Notes: generated by a model from the sequence alone, not told the origin. A stretch of DNA of 37,914 bases from Candidatus Zhuqueibacterota bacterium (GCA_016929055.1 JAFGJN010000014.1:1-37914); one strand, 5' to 3'; shown: positions 7,699-16,023, counted from the stretch's first letter. Translations and numbers: made by a program.

Positions 7699-9508
7699 TG
7701 CGCTGATCTACTTTTTGGTCATTCCGGCCGCGGTTTCATTGATCAATTTGCTCCTGCCGGTTCGGGCTGCAAAAGCGCTGACGGTTATAGCCCTGCTCTA
7801 CCTGTTGGTGCGGTCGATCCACAGCCTGTCCCATCTGCCACTGCTTTCCGAGTGCGGGTTATGGGGAGCCGATCGGTTGGCCGCGTTTGTGTTGCTGTTT
7901 GTGCATATTCTCTCTTTGGTCATCCTCGTTTTTTCACTCAAAGGGGTGCGGAGCGAAATCCAGAGAGCCTTTTTTGTTCTCTATCCTCTGACCGTAGCCT
8001 TTTGCAACGGGGTTTTGCTCAGCCAGCATACCATCGCTTTTATCATTTTTTGGGGATTGTCCGGTCTGAGCCTTTACTTTTTTGCCCTGATGGGTCAAGG
8101 CGACTCTTATTCTCAGACCGCGAAAAAAACCTTTATCATCATCGGCGGCAGCGATGTTTTCCTGATCTTCGGTTTCATTCTCCTGGCTGCCAGGTTGCCG
8201 GTCAAGGAATGGAACCTGTCGGCCTTGCAGATGCAGAGCGGTGATCCACTTTACTATCTCGCGTTCTTTTCTTTGCTGATCGCCGTCCTGGCCAAGGCCG
8301 GAGGATTTCCGTTGCACAGTTGGGTGCCGGATTTTAGCAAAACATCGCCGATCGAATCCACTGCGTTTTTACCTTCATCGCTCGACAAATTGCTCGGCAT
8401 CTTTTTACTCGCCCGTATGATGACTGCATTTTTCGCGGTTGAATTGATCGTCAAAATGATTATTATCAGTATAGGCGCCATAACGGTGGTTGGCGCGGTT
8501 ATGATGGCCATTATGCAACCCAATGCTCGACGACTGCTCGGTTACAGTACCGTCAGTCAGGTAGGGTATATGCTCATGGGTGTCGGTAGCGGCAATCCAA
8601 TCGCTTTTGCCGGCGGTCTGTTCCATATGGTCAACCATACCCTGTACAAGTCCAATCTCTTTCTCTCGCTCGGTTCGGTAGAGAAACAGACAGGAAGCAG
8701 CGAGTTCCGAGATCTTGGCGGAATAGCCAAAGGTATGCCTCTGACCTTTCTTATGGCATTGATCGGCTCACTGGCCATATCCGGTATTCCTCCGTTCAGT
8801 GGATTCTATTCCAAGTGGATGATCTACCAGGGTTTGCTCGAACAAACAAAAACCCTGCCGGCAGGATATCAGATCTGGATGTTGATTTGTCTTTTGCTGG
8901 CCATCTTTGGCAGCGCTCTGACGCTGGCCTGTTTTGTCAAATTTTTGCACGCAGTCTTTCTCGGCCGCAACCCGGGTCGGGAAAAGATCCACGAAGCCCC
9001 TGCTAATCAATGGTTGGCGACCGGCATTTTTGCTCTTTTCTGTATCGTTTTCGGCCTTTTTGCCGCTGCTCTGCCGCTCAAACGGTTGATCATTCCGGTT
9101 CTCGCCGAGCTGGGTATCGCCGCCGATCTCTCCCTGATCGGGTATTACGATCCCTTGCTATTAACAGGATTGTTTGCGATCGTCTTTTTGATCGGATGGG
9201 TCGTCTACCGCGCCACACGCGTGGTTCGCTATGATGAAATCTATCTGGGGGGCATGGCGGCAGAAACGCGTTTTCGCGTCAGCGGCGTTGATTTTTATCG
9301 CGAAATTAGACAAATGCCCCTGTTGCAGACCATTTATACGGCAGCCGAAAAAAAATACTGCGATATCTATGAGCTGGGGAGTAAGGGCACCTTTTTCTTT
9401 TCCGGGATACTGCAAAAATTGCATCCCGGGCTTTTACAGTGGTATCTGTTCTATATACTCCTCGGTCTATTGCTTCTCTTACTGATCACGATCAATATCG
9501 GAGGATGA
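7688..9508 (+). CDS. NuoL/MrpA-like large antiporter subunit, TM5 glutamate replaced by glycine
   Basis: A 606-residue polytopic protein of the proton-conducting membrane transporter family (NuoL, HyfB, MbxH'-like). The lysine positions of ion channels are present: AVLAKAGGFPLHSW (TM7), SSLDKLLGIFLL (TM8) and NHTLYKSNLFL (TM12). The TM5 glutamate normally found after Trp is replaced: IIFWGLSGLSLYFF has Gly123. The C-terminal 90 residues after the last channel helices hold an amphipathic stretch (EIYLGGMAAETRFRVSG) and a final membrane helix, like NuoL/HyfB tails. I chose the ATG at 7688, which overlaps the large-subunit gene by 11 bases and has a purine-rich AGGAGA upstream; a longer open frame upstream is inside mbhL. 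This is one of two large channel subunits in the operon. Confidence 0.88.
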   Translation: MEPSALIYFLVIPAAVSLINLLLPVRAAKALTVIALLYLLVRSIHSLSHLPLLSECGLWGADRLAAFVLLFVHILSLVILVFSLKGVRSEIQRAFFVLYPLTVAFCNGVLLSQHTIAFIIFWGLSGLSLYFFALMGQGDSYSQTAKKTFIIIGGSDVFLIFGFILLAARLPVKEWNLSALQMQSGDPLYYLAFFSLLIAVLAKAGGFPLHSWVPDFSKTSPIESTAFLPSSLDKLLGIFLLARMMTAFFAVELIVKMIIISIGAITVVGAVMMAIMQPNARRLLGYSTVSQVGYMLMGVGSGNPIAFAGGLFHMVNHTLYKSNLFLSLGSVEKQTGSSEFRDLGGIAKGMPLTFLMALIGSLAISGIPPFSGFYSKWMIYQGLLEQTKTLPAGYQIWMLICLLLAIFGSALTLACFVKFLHAVFLGRNPGREKIHEAPANQWLATGIFALFCIVFGLFAAALPLKRLIIPVLAELGIAADLSLIGYYDPLLLTGLFAIVFLIGWVVYRATRVVRYDEIYLGGMAAETRFRVSGVDFYREIRQMPLLQTIYTAAEKKYCDIYELGSKGTFFFSGILQKLHPGLLQWYLFYILLGLLLLLLITINIGG

Positions 9509-9509
9509 C

Positions 9510-10055
9510 ATGCCGATAGAAACCTGGTTGATCTTTACGATGGGAATCATGTTGGTCGGATCGATCGTCGCTCTGGAGATTCGGGATGTCCTCTCGGCGA
9601 TTATCGCCATCGGCATTGTCGGGTTGGCCGTCTCGATCGCTTTTCTGTTTCTGCAGGCGCCGGACCTGGCGATCGTTCAATTCTTGTTCGAAATTTTCGC
9701 CTTGATCATTCTGGTGCGTGCCTTTATTGGAAAAAAAGCGCACGAGGATTCCCTGGCGAGCAACAAAACGGCCGCGGTGGTCGTCGGCGTCGTTCTTTTG
9801 GCCATTCTTTTCCTTTGCCTGCCGATTTTTCGCGCGCTGCCGCCCTTTGGTGAACCGCTTTTCATCACCAGCGCTCACTATACCAAAATGGCGACACAGG
9901 AGACCGGAGCGGCCAACCTTGTTGCTTCCATCATCCTCGATTATCGCGCCTATGATACCCTGGGCGAAGTAACCGTTCTCTTTGCCGCGATTCTGGGGGC
10001 CCTCACCGTCCTCAGAACCTCTCGCCGGACCCAGAAAGGGAAGGAGTCGAAATGA
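9510..10055 (+). CDS. Fused MbhD-MbhE-like membrane subunit (MrpA C-terminal part)
   Basis: A 181-residue membrane protein that joins two units found as separate small proteins in Pyrococcus-type Mbh. Residues 1-75 are the DUF4040/MbhD part (ALEIRDVLSAIIAIGIVG, QAPDLAIVQFLFEIFALIIL). Residues 85-172 are the MbhE part, with YRAYDTLGEVTVLFAAILGA near the end. In Mrp antiporters both are the C-terminal region of MrpA, so together with the NuoL-like gene just upstream this would reconstitute a split MrpA. GGAGGATG precedes the start, 1 base after the previous stop. The C-terminus is basic (RRTQKGKESK). Confidence 0.85.
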   Translation: MPIETWLIFTMGIMLVGSIVALEIRDVLSAIIAIGIVGLAVSIAFLFLQAPDLAIVQFLFEIFALIILVRAFIGKKAHEDSLASNKTAAVVVGVVLLAILFLCLPIFRALPPFGEPLFITSAHYTKMATQETGAANLVASIILDYRAYDTLGEVTVLFAAILGALTVLRTSRRTQKGKESK

Positions 10056-10501
10056 AAGATCAGCAAGGCATGTCGATCATCGTCAAGACCGTGACACGGG
10101 TGAGCGTCTGGCTGATCCTCCTCTACGGCTGGTACATCATCCTTCACGGCCACCTCACTCCTGGCGGCGGATTTGCCGGCGGGGTGATTATCGCATTGGC
10201 TTTTTTAAACGTCATGCTCGCCTATGGCAAGGATTTTACTGTCAAGTGGCTCAACATCCAATTCCTCAAGGATATGGAAGCCGCCAGCATCACCCTTTTC
10301 CTGGTCATGGGATTGCTGGGCATCTCTTTTGGCGGCGCTTTTCTGGCCAATTTTCTCGGTAAAGGCAAGCTGTTCCATCTCTTCAGCGCAGGCACGATCC
10401 CTCTCTTTAATGTCATCATCGGAATCAAGGTGGCAATGTCGCTCTTTCTCGTCGTCTGGGTATTGGCCGACATCGATAGCACGAAAGGAGGGGAGCTGTG
10501 A
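10052..10501 (+). CDS. mrpB: MrpB/MnhB-like subunit
   Basis: A 149-residue membrane protein of the MnhB domain family, with four hydrophobic segments and the signature HGHLTPGGGFAGGVIIALAF at about residues 30-49. Equivalent to MbhF in Pyrococcus-type Mbh. It belongs to the sodium/proton-translocating part of the membrane arm. The ATG overlaps the stop of the MbhD/E-like gene (ATGA), and AAGGGAAGGAG lies upstream. Confidence 0.9.
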   Translation: MKDQQGMSIIVKTVTRVSVWLILLYGWYIILHGHLTPGGGFAGGVIIALAFLNVMLAYGKDFTVKWLNIQFLKDMEAASITLFLVMGLLGISFGGAFLANFLGKGKLFHLFSAGTIPLFNVIIGIKVAMSLFLVVWVLADIDSTKGGEL

Positions 10502-10836
10502 TTCTCTATGTCCTGTGTTTTGCGCTCTTTTTGGTCGGTGTCTATGGACTGCTGACCAAACGCGACCTCATCAAGATCATTCTCTCCACGGCTATCATGG
10601 GTTATGCCGCCAATTTGTTTCTGGTCCTCTTTGGCTACCGGCACGACGCCACTTTTCCCATCCTCACAGAGGCAAATGCCGGTCAACCCATGGTCGACCC
10701 TCTGCCGCAGGCATTGGTCCTGACCTCGATCGTGATCGAATTGGGCATAACAGCGCTCTTGGTCGCTCTGGCCATCCGTCTGTATCAAAAGTATGCGACT
10801 TTTGATATCACAAAAATGAGGAGCCTGAAAGGATGA
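10498..10836 (+). CDS. mrpC: MrpC/NuoK-like subunit
   Basis: A 112-residue three-helix membrane protein of the MnhC/NuoK family (YGLLTKRDLIKIILSTAIMG; LPQALVLTSIVIELGITALL). The conserved Glu in the third helix (VIELGITA) is kept. It starts with GTG overlapping the mrpB stop, with AAAGGAGGGGAG just upstream. Equivalent to MbhG. The acidic residues of this subunit are thought to relay protons or sodium in the membrane arm. Confidence 0.9.
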   Translation: MILYVLCFALFLVGVYGLLTKRDLIKIILSTAIMGYAANLFLVLFGYRHDATFPILTEANAGQPMVDPLPQALVLTSIVIELGITALLVALAIRLYQKYATFDITKMRSLKG

Positions 10837-12314
10837 TTCTTCCCTATTTTGTTATTTTACCGCTGCTGGCGGCATTCCTGATCACTTTGCTGGCGGGGAA
10901 AAAAGATGATTGGGCCATTACGCTGGCTTTCATGGCTCTCATCTCCCTTTTGGTTCTCTCGATATTCGGTTTCGTCACCATGCACGAGGAGACCGTCGTC
11001 TATTCCATGAGCGGGTGGGATGCCCCGATCGGCATTTGTCTGGTTCAGGATGCACTCAGCCTCTTTATGCTGGTCATGATCAATTTGATCGCACTGACAT
11101 CGCTCTGTTTTTCAATCCAGTATATCCGCCATCTATCCCAGGACTGGAAGTATTACGCTCTGTTCATGCTCCTTATAGCCGGTATGAACGGAGTCGTTGT
11201 AACCGGAGATCTGTTCAATCTCTATGTCTTTATGGAAATCGCTCTGATTTCGGCCTTTGCTCTCGTGGCTTACGGATGTCGCGCCGAGGAATACGAGGCT
11301 TCTTTCAAGTATGCCGTGATGGGGGGGCTTTCATCCTCGATCATCCTCATCGGCATTGCCTTTACCTACAGCGCCACTTCAAGCCTGACTCTGGCTCGCA
11401 TTGCAGAGGTTTTGCCGACTGTGGATCCACGGTTGGTCCTGTGGATCGGCGCGCTTTTTCTCGCTGGATTTGGCCTCAAGGCGGCTTCGATGCCCTTTCA
11501 CGCCTGGCTGCCGGATGCTCACTCGTCCGCACCGGCCCCCATTTCGTCTATGCTTTCAGGGGTTCTGATCAAGGCGCTGGGTGTTTATGTACTCTTTCGC
11601 CTCTTCTTTAACGTTTTTGGGGCACCGGCGATTTTCATGCAGCTTTTGCTCGTTCTCGGTGCTCTGTCGATTGTGCTTGGCGTCTTTTTGGCGATCGGTC
11701 AATGGGATCTCAAACGCCTGCTGGCCTATCACAGCATCAGCCAAATCGGCTATATCCTGCTGGGTATGGGCCTTGCTACACCGCTCGGTATCCTCGGTGC
11801 GGTTTTTCACCTCTTAAACCATGCGCTGTTTAAATCGCTGCTGTTTTACAATGCCGGCGCAGTCGAGATGGTGCTGGGGACAAGAAATTTGCGAAAAATG
11901 GGGAAATTGGCCAAGCTGCTGCCTGTCACTTCCGGCACCAGCATGGTCGCTTCGCTCTCCATTTCCGGAATCCCGCCCTTTAACGGGTTCTTTAGTAAAT
12001 TGATCATCATTATCGCTGCGATTCAAGCCGGACACCCGATATTTGCTTTTTGGGCCGTTTTGGGCAGTTTGTTGACCCTGGCCTCATTCATGAAAGTCCA
12101 GCGCTATGGTTTTTACGGCGAAATTGAACACAAAACCCCGATTATGATGCCCGGCAATCTTGTGCGCTTCGCGATGCTGACTCTGGCCGTGCTCTGTGTG
12201 CTCTCCAGCCTGATGGTGTTGCCGGGAATCCGGGAGCTGACGCTTGATCCTGTGGTCGATGTAATTCTGAACAAAACCGGATATATTCGAATGGTCTGCG
12301 GGAGGGCCCTATGA
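10833..12314 (+). CDS. mrpD: MrpD/NuoN-like antiporter subunit
   Basis: A 493-residue polytopic membrane protein of the antiporter family, equivalent to MrpD/MbhH. All canonical channel residues are visible: the TM5 Glu in LYVFMEIALISAFALVAYG, the TM7 Lys in GFGLKAASMPFHAWLPDAHS, the TM8 Lys in GVLIKALGVYVLFR, and the TM12 Lys in NHALFKSLLFYNAG. In contrast to the other large channel subunit of this operon, nothing is missing, so this one should conduct ions. The start overlaps the mrpC stop. Confidence 0.92.
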   Translation: MILPYFVILPLLAAFLITLLAGKKDDWAITLAFMALISLLVLSIFGFVTMHEETVVYSMSGWDAPIGICLVQDALSLFMLVMINLIALTSLCFSIQYIRHLSQDWKYYALFMLLIAGMNGVVVTGDLFNLYVFMEIALISAFALVAYGCRAEEYEASFKYAVMGGLSSSIILIGIAFTYSATSSLTLARIAEVLPTVDPRLVLWIGALFLAGFGLKAASMPFHAWLPDAHSSAPAPISSMLSGVLIKALGVYVLFRLFFNVFGAPAIFMQLLLVLGALSIVLGVFLAIGQWDLKRLLAYHSISQIGYILLGMGLATPLGILGAVFHLLNHALFKSLLFYNAGAVEMVLGTRNLRKMGKLAKLLPVTSGTSMVASLSISGIPPFNGFFSKLIIIIAAIQAGHPIFAFWAVLGSLLTLASFMKVQRYGFYGEIEHKTPIMMPGNLVRFAMLTLAVLCVLSSLMVLPGIRELTLDPVVDVILNKTGYIRMVCGRAL

Positions 12315-12817
12315 CCGTGCAAAATAAAAGTCGTTTGACCGTTTTTGTGCTCGCCGTCCTGGTCTGGGCGGCGCTGACCGATATTCGAAAAATTGAAGAG
12401 CTCATCATTGGGTTGGTGGTGGCAGCGATCGTCAGCCTTTTGGCCGGTAAATTTTTCCTTACGGGTGAGCGCCGGCAGAGATTGTGGCGTCGAGTGGGCT
12501 ATGGTGTCTATTATTTGATCCATTTCATCTGGGAAATGATCAAAGCCAACGTGCATGTCGCCTATCTTGTCATCCATCCCCGCGTGCCGATCAAGCCCGG
12601 CATTATCAAAATCAAGACCAATTTGTCCCGTGAAACCGCGCTTACAGTTCTGGCCAATTCCATTACTCTGACCCCGGGAACCCTGACAATCGATATCGAT
12701 CCCGCAAAAAAAATACTCTATATCCACTGGATCGATGTTCAGTCAACAACGGTTGAAGAATCGACTCGACAAATCGGCGGCCGATTCGAAGCCATTCTGA
12801 TGGAGGTGTTTGAATGA
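12311..12817 (+). CDS. mrpE: MrpE/MnhE-like subunit
   Basis: A 168-residue protein with two or three N-terminal hydrophobic segments and a soluble C-terminal domain carrying the family signature ANSITLTPGTLTIDID (about 116-131). Equivalent to MbhA. MrpE is required for stable antiporter assembly in several Mrp systems. ATGA overlap with mrpD and GGGAGGG upstream indicate coupled translation. Confidence 0.9.
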   Translation: MTVQNKSRLTVFVLAVLVWAALTDIRKIEELIIGLVVAAIVSLLAGKFFLTGERRQRLWRRVGYGVYYLIHFIWEMIKANVHVAYLVIHPRVPIKPGIIKIKTNLSRETALTVLANSITLTPGTLTIDIDPAKKILYIHWIDVQSTTVEESTRQIGGRFEAILMEVFE

Positions 12818-13152
12818 AAAGCGTGCGCTGGTTTTTGGGCCTCATAATTTTGGCGGCGCTCTTTTATGCCAACTTTGTTGTTTTTCAGGGCGATATTTTG
12901 GCCAAACTCATCAACGTCTATTTATTCAGCGCGCTCTTTGTACTCTATCGCGTTTTGATTGGGCCCTCAGCAGCCGATCGCCTGGTCGCCGTCGATATTT
13001 TTGGAATTCTCATCGTCGGTTTGCTTGCCATTATCGGTCTGGCCAACGAAAATGACTTTTTTATGGATATCGGTCTGATTTGGGCGCTGTTGAGTTTTAT
13101 CGCTTCGCTGGCCTTTGCGAAAATATTGGAAGGGAGATCCCTCGATGATTAG
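12814..13152 (+). CDS. mrpF: MrpF-like subunit
   Basis: A 112-residue three-helix membrane protein of the MrpF/PhaF family. The family feature is YRVLIGPSAADRLVAVDI at about residues 45-62, followed by a helix ending near the C-terminus. Equivalent to MbhB. The N-terminal 40 residues form an extra hydrophobic segment common to longer MrpF members. The start overlaps the mrpE stop, with GGAGGTG upstream. Confidence 0.87.
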   Translation: MKSVRWFLGLIILAALFYANFVVFQGDILAKLINVYLFSALFVLYRVLIGPSAADRLVAVDIFGILIVGLLAIIGLANENDFFMDIGLIWALLSFIASLAFAKILEGRSLDD

Positions 13153-13486
13153 AGAAACTCTGGGCATGAGCCTGATTTTTTTGGGTATCGCCTTTGATTT
13201 TTTCGGTGTGCTGGGATTGGTTCGATTGCCCGATGTCTATAACCGATTGCAGGCGGCAACAAAGTGCGTGACATTCGGATCCGCCGGGGTTCTTTTGGGT
13301 GTTTTTATCCTAAAGGGATTCACACCCTTTGGATTTAAGGCTTTGCTCGGTATTGTTTTCATTTTTCTTGCTTCTCCGGTTGCGGCACATGTCATCGCGC
13401 GCGCCGCTCATCGCACCAATATTCCGCTCACGCCGAGCACGGTCACCGACCAATACGCCGATGATCAGAAAACGCAAAAAAAGTGA
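13145..13486 (+). CDS. mrpG: MrpG-like subunit
   Basis: A 113-residue MrpG/PhaG family protein with three hydrophobic helices; the signature FFGVLGLVRLPDVYNRLQAA (about 23-42) and the SPVAAHVIARAAH segment are clear. Equivalent to MbhC. I set the start at 13145 (GGAAGGGAG upstream, overlap with mrpF stop); a longer open frame begins at 13115 but lies within mrpF. It completes an Mrp B-G set behind the split MrpA-like pair. Confidence 0.88.
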   Translation: MIRETLGMSLIFLGIAFDFFGVLGLVRLPDVYNRLQAATKCVTFGSAGVLLGVFILKGFTPFGFKALLGIVFIFLASPVAAHVIARAAHRTNIPLTPSTVTDQYADDQKTQKK

Positions 13487-13534
13487 ATGCAAAACAGTGC
13501 TCCCGGCGGTTCGGACATTTCTTCGGAGGTTGTT

Positions 13535-14137
13535 ATGATTCTTCCCAAAATTCGGGAAATAAAAGAAGCCCTTGGCTCGCTCTTTTCAGCACCGATAACG
13601 ACACCCTTTCCGGCCGTTCCATTTGAGGCGGAGAAAAACTATCGCGGTATTCCCCGCTATAACGCCGAACATTGCATCGGCTGCGGAACCTGTGCCCAGG
13701 TTTGTCCCTCTACGGCAATAACGATAACCGATGACCTGAAAAAAAAGATCCGTACATTGACCGTCGATCTGACTTCTTGCATGAACTGCGGACAGTGCGA
13801 AGAGAAATGTATTACCGAAAAAGGCATTCAACTATCCAACGAACACTCGCTTTTCTATGCCGATCGCAAGGAACCGCAGCTTTATGAGCGGCTGGAAAGG
13901 GAACTGATTCTTTGCGAAATCTGCAACAAGCCGATCGCCTGCCTCGATCATCTCCAGTGGGTTAAAAACCGTTTGGGCGCCAAAGCCTATGCGCACCCCA
14001 ATTTTCTGCTCCTCGTGCAGGCTAAGAGCAGCACGATCGAACCCTCCTCACCCAAGGAGCGGCTGCGCCGGGAAGATCAGATCAAATGGGTCTGTGCCAG
14101 TTGTCGTCAACAGATCGTCACGATCGATGAATTTTAA
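13535..14137 (+). CDS. mbhN: NuoI/HycF-like ferredoxin subunit
   Basis: A 200-residue two-cluster ferredoxin that should pass electrons to the NuoB-like small subunit. Clusters: Cys47, 50, 53 and 57 (CIGCGTCAQVC) and Cys82, 85, 88 and 92 (CMNCGQCEEKC). After the ferredoxin core there are two more CxxC pairs, LCEICNKP and WVCASCRQ, which may form a zinc or extra iron-sulfur site, reminiscent of the C-terminal Cys pairs in HycF/HyfH-type subunits. I chose the ATG at 13535 because CGGAGG lies 6 bases upstream; the frame is open from 13487. Placement after the Mrp genes differs from Nuo operons, where this gene is near nuoH. Confidence 0.85.
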   Translation: MILPKIREIKEALGSLFSAPITTPFPAVPFEAEKNYRGIPRYNAEHCIGCGTCAQVCPSTAITITDDLKKKIRTLTVDLTSCMNCGQCEEKCITEKGIQLSNEHSLFYADRKEPQLYERLERELILCEICNKPIACLDHLQWVKNRLGAKAYAHPNFLLLVQAKSSTIEPSSPKERLRREDQIKWVCASCRQQIVTIDEF

Positions 14138-14597
14138 TGACCTCTATAAACAGCTTTCCGGCTGTGCTTCCGAGCGGATCGTTTTCGTGGCCCTCGGCAA
14201 TGACTTGCGCGGGGACGATGGCGCAGCCTATCGTTTTGTCGATAAACTGAAAAGCCGTTCAAAATTTGCCTCCATACAGGTCATTCGCGCCGGTACAACA
14301 CCGGAAAATCATCTGCATCAAATTTGCCGCGATTCTCCTCAGGCGGTTGTTTTTATCGATGCGGCGGATTTTGGCCAAAAACCGGGGACGATCGAGATGT
14401 TGCCGGATGACCGGTTGAAAACCAGCGCCAGCACACATACCTATTCTCTGGCAATGATCGCACAATATCTGCAGTTCGAATGCCCCGCCGCCGCTGTTTA
14501 TTACCTCGGGATTCAGCCGCATTCACTGGCCTGCGGCACTCTTATTTCTGCCGAGGTGAATGCGGGTCTGGATCGATTTTTTGCCGGTTCCATCTAG
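14127..14597 (+). CDS. hycI: Hydrogenase maturation endopeptidase, HycI/HybD family
   Basis: A 156-residue aspartyl-type, nickel-dependent endopeptidase that removes the C-terminal tail of the large subunit after nickel insertion. Signatures: GNDLRGDDG (residues 24-32) with the first metal-binding acidic residue, VFIDAADFG with the second, and TSASTHTYSLAMI with the His. The wording of the last motif is closest to HycI, fitting a group 4 substrate. Its target is expected to be the large subunit encoded at 6511-7698. The ATG overlaps the end of the NuoI-like gene. Confidence 0.92.
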   Translation: MNFNDLYKQLSGCASERIVFVALGNDLRGDDGAAYRFVDKLKSRSKFASIQVIRAGTTPENHLHQICRDSPQAVVFIDAADFGQKPGTIEMLPDDRLKTSASTHTYSLAMIAQYLQFECPAAAVYYLGIQPHSLACGTLISAEVNAGLDRFFAGSI

Positions 14598-14643
14598 CTG
14601 TCTTGTCCTTCGCAACCAAGTCATCCGGACTAAGTGGACCTTT

Positions 14644-16023
14644 ATGTTTTCGCAATTCAAAATCATTACGCCCTTTCATACGATCGAAGCGATGAGAACC
14701 CGCCTGGCCTGGTATGTCAATCTGCGCTGGTTGACCATCTTTGCCATTCTTGCTGTTGTCCCGCTGGGGCAACGATTGCTCAATTTTGACCTCCCTTATC
14801 ATATGATCATTCTAATCGCTTCGGTCTTGCTCTGGCTTAATGTCAGTTATTTCATGCTTTGCCGCTATATGCCGCGGAAAAATATGGTGCAGGAATTGAT
14901 CTTTGCCCAGGTGCAGATTGTCGGCGACCTGCTGATTGTCTCCTTGTTGATTCATTTTTCCGGAGGTATCGAAAATCCTTTCTTTTTTCTCTATATCGTT
15001 CAAGTGATTCTTTCAGCAATCATGCTGCCCGGTCACCGACTGCCCGTCATCAATGCGGTGCTGGCTGCCGTGCTGATCACAGTTTGGACTTTGCTCGAAT
15101 ACATGCAATGGGTGCCGGCGTATACTCTGGGTGAGGCTCGAATGAGCAAACCCTATATCGTTACCGCTCTCGCTGCTTTTTATATCACCAACTTCGCCGG
15201 TCTTTACATCATTCAGACCTTTATGATACGCTATCGCCATCTCAAAGAACTCATCGACAAAAAAAATCGCCTGCTGGAAAAGTCGATTCGCGAACGAAAA
15301 ACCATATTTCGTTACGCTGCACATGAACTGAAATCGCCTCTGGGTGTGATTAAAAGCACCCTGCAGGCCGTACGGGTTTTGAGCGGCGATATACTGCCGC
15401 CCGAAGTGGCCGATATGGTGCTGCGGGGGGAAAATCGGTCGGCTCAGGTCATGGAAATGGTCAACGAAATGATCGCTATAACCCGATACAACCAGGGCGT
15501 GGAAAAACATGTGCCGGAATGGATTGACTTTCAGGATTGGCTGAATCAAGTGGTGGAATTACAGCGGGATTTCGCTCTAACCAAACGTATTCACTTGCAA
15601 ATGTGTCGAATTCCCGAACCGATTCGTGTGCGTATCGATAAAATAGATATGGAACGTGTGGCGCGAAATCTTGTCAACAATGCGCTTCGCTACACACCGG
15701 AAGGAGGGGAGGTTGTGGTCAAGCCGTTTCTATCCCCCCTTTCCTTTGGATTTTCGGTTCGCGATTCAGGTATCGGAATTGCTCGAAAAGACCTGAAGAA
15801 AATTTTTAACGAATTCTATCGCGCTGCCAATGCAAAGGAAATGGAGCGAGTGGGAACCGGTTTGGGATTGATTCTGGTCAAGGAGATCATGCGCCGCAAC
15901 GGCGGTACGATTCGAGTGAAAAGCACCCTGGGCAAGGGATCGGTTTTTACAATCGAGTTTCCGCTGACACCCGCAGCACACTTGACCTCGAACACTGAAA
16001 TCGTGAAAATCGGATCCGGCTGA
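14644..16023 (+). CDS. RegB/PrrB-like membrane sensor histidine kinase with quinone-site motif
   Basis: A 459-residue kinase. The N-terminal 195 residues hold about six transmembrane helices, with GGIENPF at 107-113. This matches GGxxNPF, the conserved heptapeptide reported as the ubiquinone-interacting site of RegB/PrrB. The cytoplasmic part has an H-box RYAAHELKSPLG (His227), an N-box (NLVNNALRYTPEGG), and G-boxes (DSGIGIA, GTGLGLILVKE). No response-regulator gene is in the window, so the partner lies elsewhere. It starts 46 bases after hycI, probably at 14644; an ATG at 14560 would overlap hycI by 38 bases. I infer that it senses quinone or redox state and controls the hydrogenase or related genes. 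RegB's redox-active cysteine cannot be matched with confidence. Confidence 0.85.
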   Translation: MFSQFKIITPFHTIEAMRTRLAWYVNLRWLTIFAILAVVPLGQRLLNFDLPYHMIILIASVLLWLNVSYFMLCRYMPRKNMVQELIFAQVQIVGDLLIVSLLIHFSGGIENPFFFLYIVQVILSAIMLPGHRLPVINAVLAAVLITVWTLLEYMQWVPAYTLGEARMSKPYIVTALAAFYITNFAGLYIIQTFMIRYRHLKELIDKKNRLLEKSIRERKTIFRYAAHELKSPLGVIKSTLQAVRVLSGDILPPEVADMVLRGENRSAQVMEMVNEMIAITRYNQGVEKHVPEWIDFQDWLNQVVELQRDFALTKRIHLQMCRIPEPIRVRIDKIDMERVARNLVNNALRYTPEGGEVVVKPFLSPLSFGFSVRDSGIGIARKDLKKIFNEFYRAANAKEMERVGTGLGLILVKEIMRRNGGTIRVKSTLGKGSVFTIEFPLTPAAHLTSNTEIVKIGSG

